From contig CAZLOE010000042.1 in assembly GCA_964561115.1 (NCBI GenBank), positions 1 through 6,139 of the forward strand: a DNA stretch of 6,139 nucleotides. Reading direction: 5' to 3'. Within the stretch, counting starts at the first letter, position 1. Each line of letters starts with the position of its first letter. The translations under genes were made by a program, and so were the position numbers. A model generated the notes under the pieces. The model ran no database searches and was not told the DNA's origin. It saw only the letters and a program-made list of their open reading frames with translations. This document shows positions 5,775-6,139 of this stretch, one piece after another. This DNA comes from CAZBSE01 sp964561115 (GTDB lineage Bacteria > Actinomycetota > Humimicrobiia > Humimicrobiales > Humimicrobiaceae).

Positions 5775-6139
5775 ATGAAAACAAAAACAATAATCTTTAT
5801 CGCCATTACAGCACTTGCTCTGGCATCACTTGCAGGATGTACATTACTTGAAGCAGGCCCACTAGAAATCAGTGAAGTCACCGTTTGCCAAGATCTAGAT
5901 ACCGAATATAAACCTGTAGGGCCTACGGATACTTTCTCAGCAGGAACTCAGATTGTTAATATATCAGTTAAAGTCGATAATATTACTCCTGAAGATAAAT
6001 TGACTACCAGATGGAATTATGTTGAGACCGGTGAAGATATCGACTTTACTGATTTTTACCCGGAAGAATCCGGTTCCGGTTACGTAGGCTTTAGCTTGAC
6101 TATAGACGAGGGGTTTCCTTCAGGAAGATATAACGCATT
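5775..6139 (+). CDS. Predicted lipoprotein, 5' part only (cut by the window end)
   Basis: An open frame of 121 complete codons begins at an ATG with GG(A) (5765-5767) 7 bases upstream and runs off the right edge without a stop. Residues 1-21 form a lipoprotein signal peptide: a charged MKTK start, a hydrophobic stretch and the lipobox LAGC with C22 as the lipid-bearing cysteine, so the product is probably anchored to the outer face of the cytoplasmic membrane. The mature part lacks further hydrophobic segments. It alternates short beta-prone stretches, with a TDTFSAGTQIVNISVKV segment (about 53-69), a W-N-Y element (81-83), GYVGFSLTIDEG (about 102-113) and FPSGRYNA at the truncated end. This layout resembles small extracytoplasmic beta-sandwich domains of many lipoproteins whose next strand carries a YLDG-like motif, but that part is outside the window. 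I do not recognise a function. Confidence 0.8.
   Translation, partial: MKTKTIIFIAITALALASLAGCTLLEAGPLEISEVTVCQDLDTEYKPVGPTDTFSAGTQIVNISVKVDNITPEDKLTTRWNYVETGEDIDFTDFYPEESGSGYVGFSLTIDEGFPSGRYNA

Noticed and set aside
1..6139. CRISPR array, insertion sequence, tRNA/rRNA gene or defence system
   Set aside because: No spaced direct repeats, transposase motifs, terminal inverted repeats, cloverleaf or defence-protein motifs are visible; the contents are housekeeping genes with a consistent style.

Overview
The window reads as a piece of a bacterial chromosome carrying mostly housekeeping genes, almost all on the minus strand. From right to left (the direction of transcription) it holds a family-4 uracil-DNA glycosylase, the three t6A tRNA-modification genes tsaE, tsaB and tsaD, and the chaperonin pair groES-groEL. 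At the right edge a divergent plus-strand gene, cut by the window end, starts a predicted lipoprotein. The left 295 bases are AT-rich non-coding DNA beyond the groEL terminator, with a near-consensus promoter that fires leftwards out of the window.

The organism is a bacterium with fairly AT-rich DNA (very AT-rich intergenic stretches), strong AAGGAGG-type ribosome binding sites before groES and groEL, a probable TTG start for tsaD, sigma-70/sigma-A-like promoters and a CIRCE/HrcA-type heat-shock operator. The order tsaE-tsaB-(rimI)-tsaD-groES-groEL is familiar from Actinobacteria (for example Mycobacterium) and, more loosely, from Firmicutes. A low-GC, deep-branching actinobacterial or other Gram-positive-related lineage is my best guess. 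This is inference from gene order and style, not a phylogenetic result. rimI, usually between tsaB and tsaD, is absent here.

The four genes from udg to tsaD are packed with gaps of 1, 4 and 21 nt, with one good promoter candidate upstream of udg, so they look like one operon. TsaB, TsaD and TsaE form the complex that moves threonylcarbamoyl onto A37 of ANN-decoding tRNAs; the TsaC/Sua5 partner must lie elsewhere. groES-groEL has its own promoter and a degenerate but correctly spaced CIRCE element. No convincing terminator separates tsaD from groES, so some read-through from the t6A operon is possible. A perfect 15-bp stem hairpin ends the groESL unit.

I see no mobile element, CRISPR array, defence island or clearly new system. 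The points most worth a second look are a C-terminal QLGLF sliding-clamp-binding motif on the glycosylase, the degenerate CIRCE, the weak TTG start of tsaD lying in frame with the tsaB stop codon, the basic insertion in TsaB, and the truncated lipoprotein of uncertain family.
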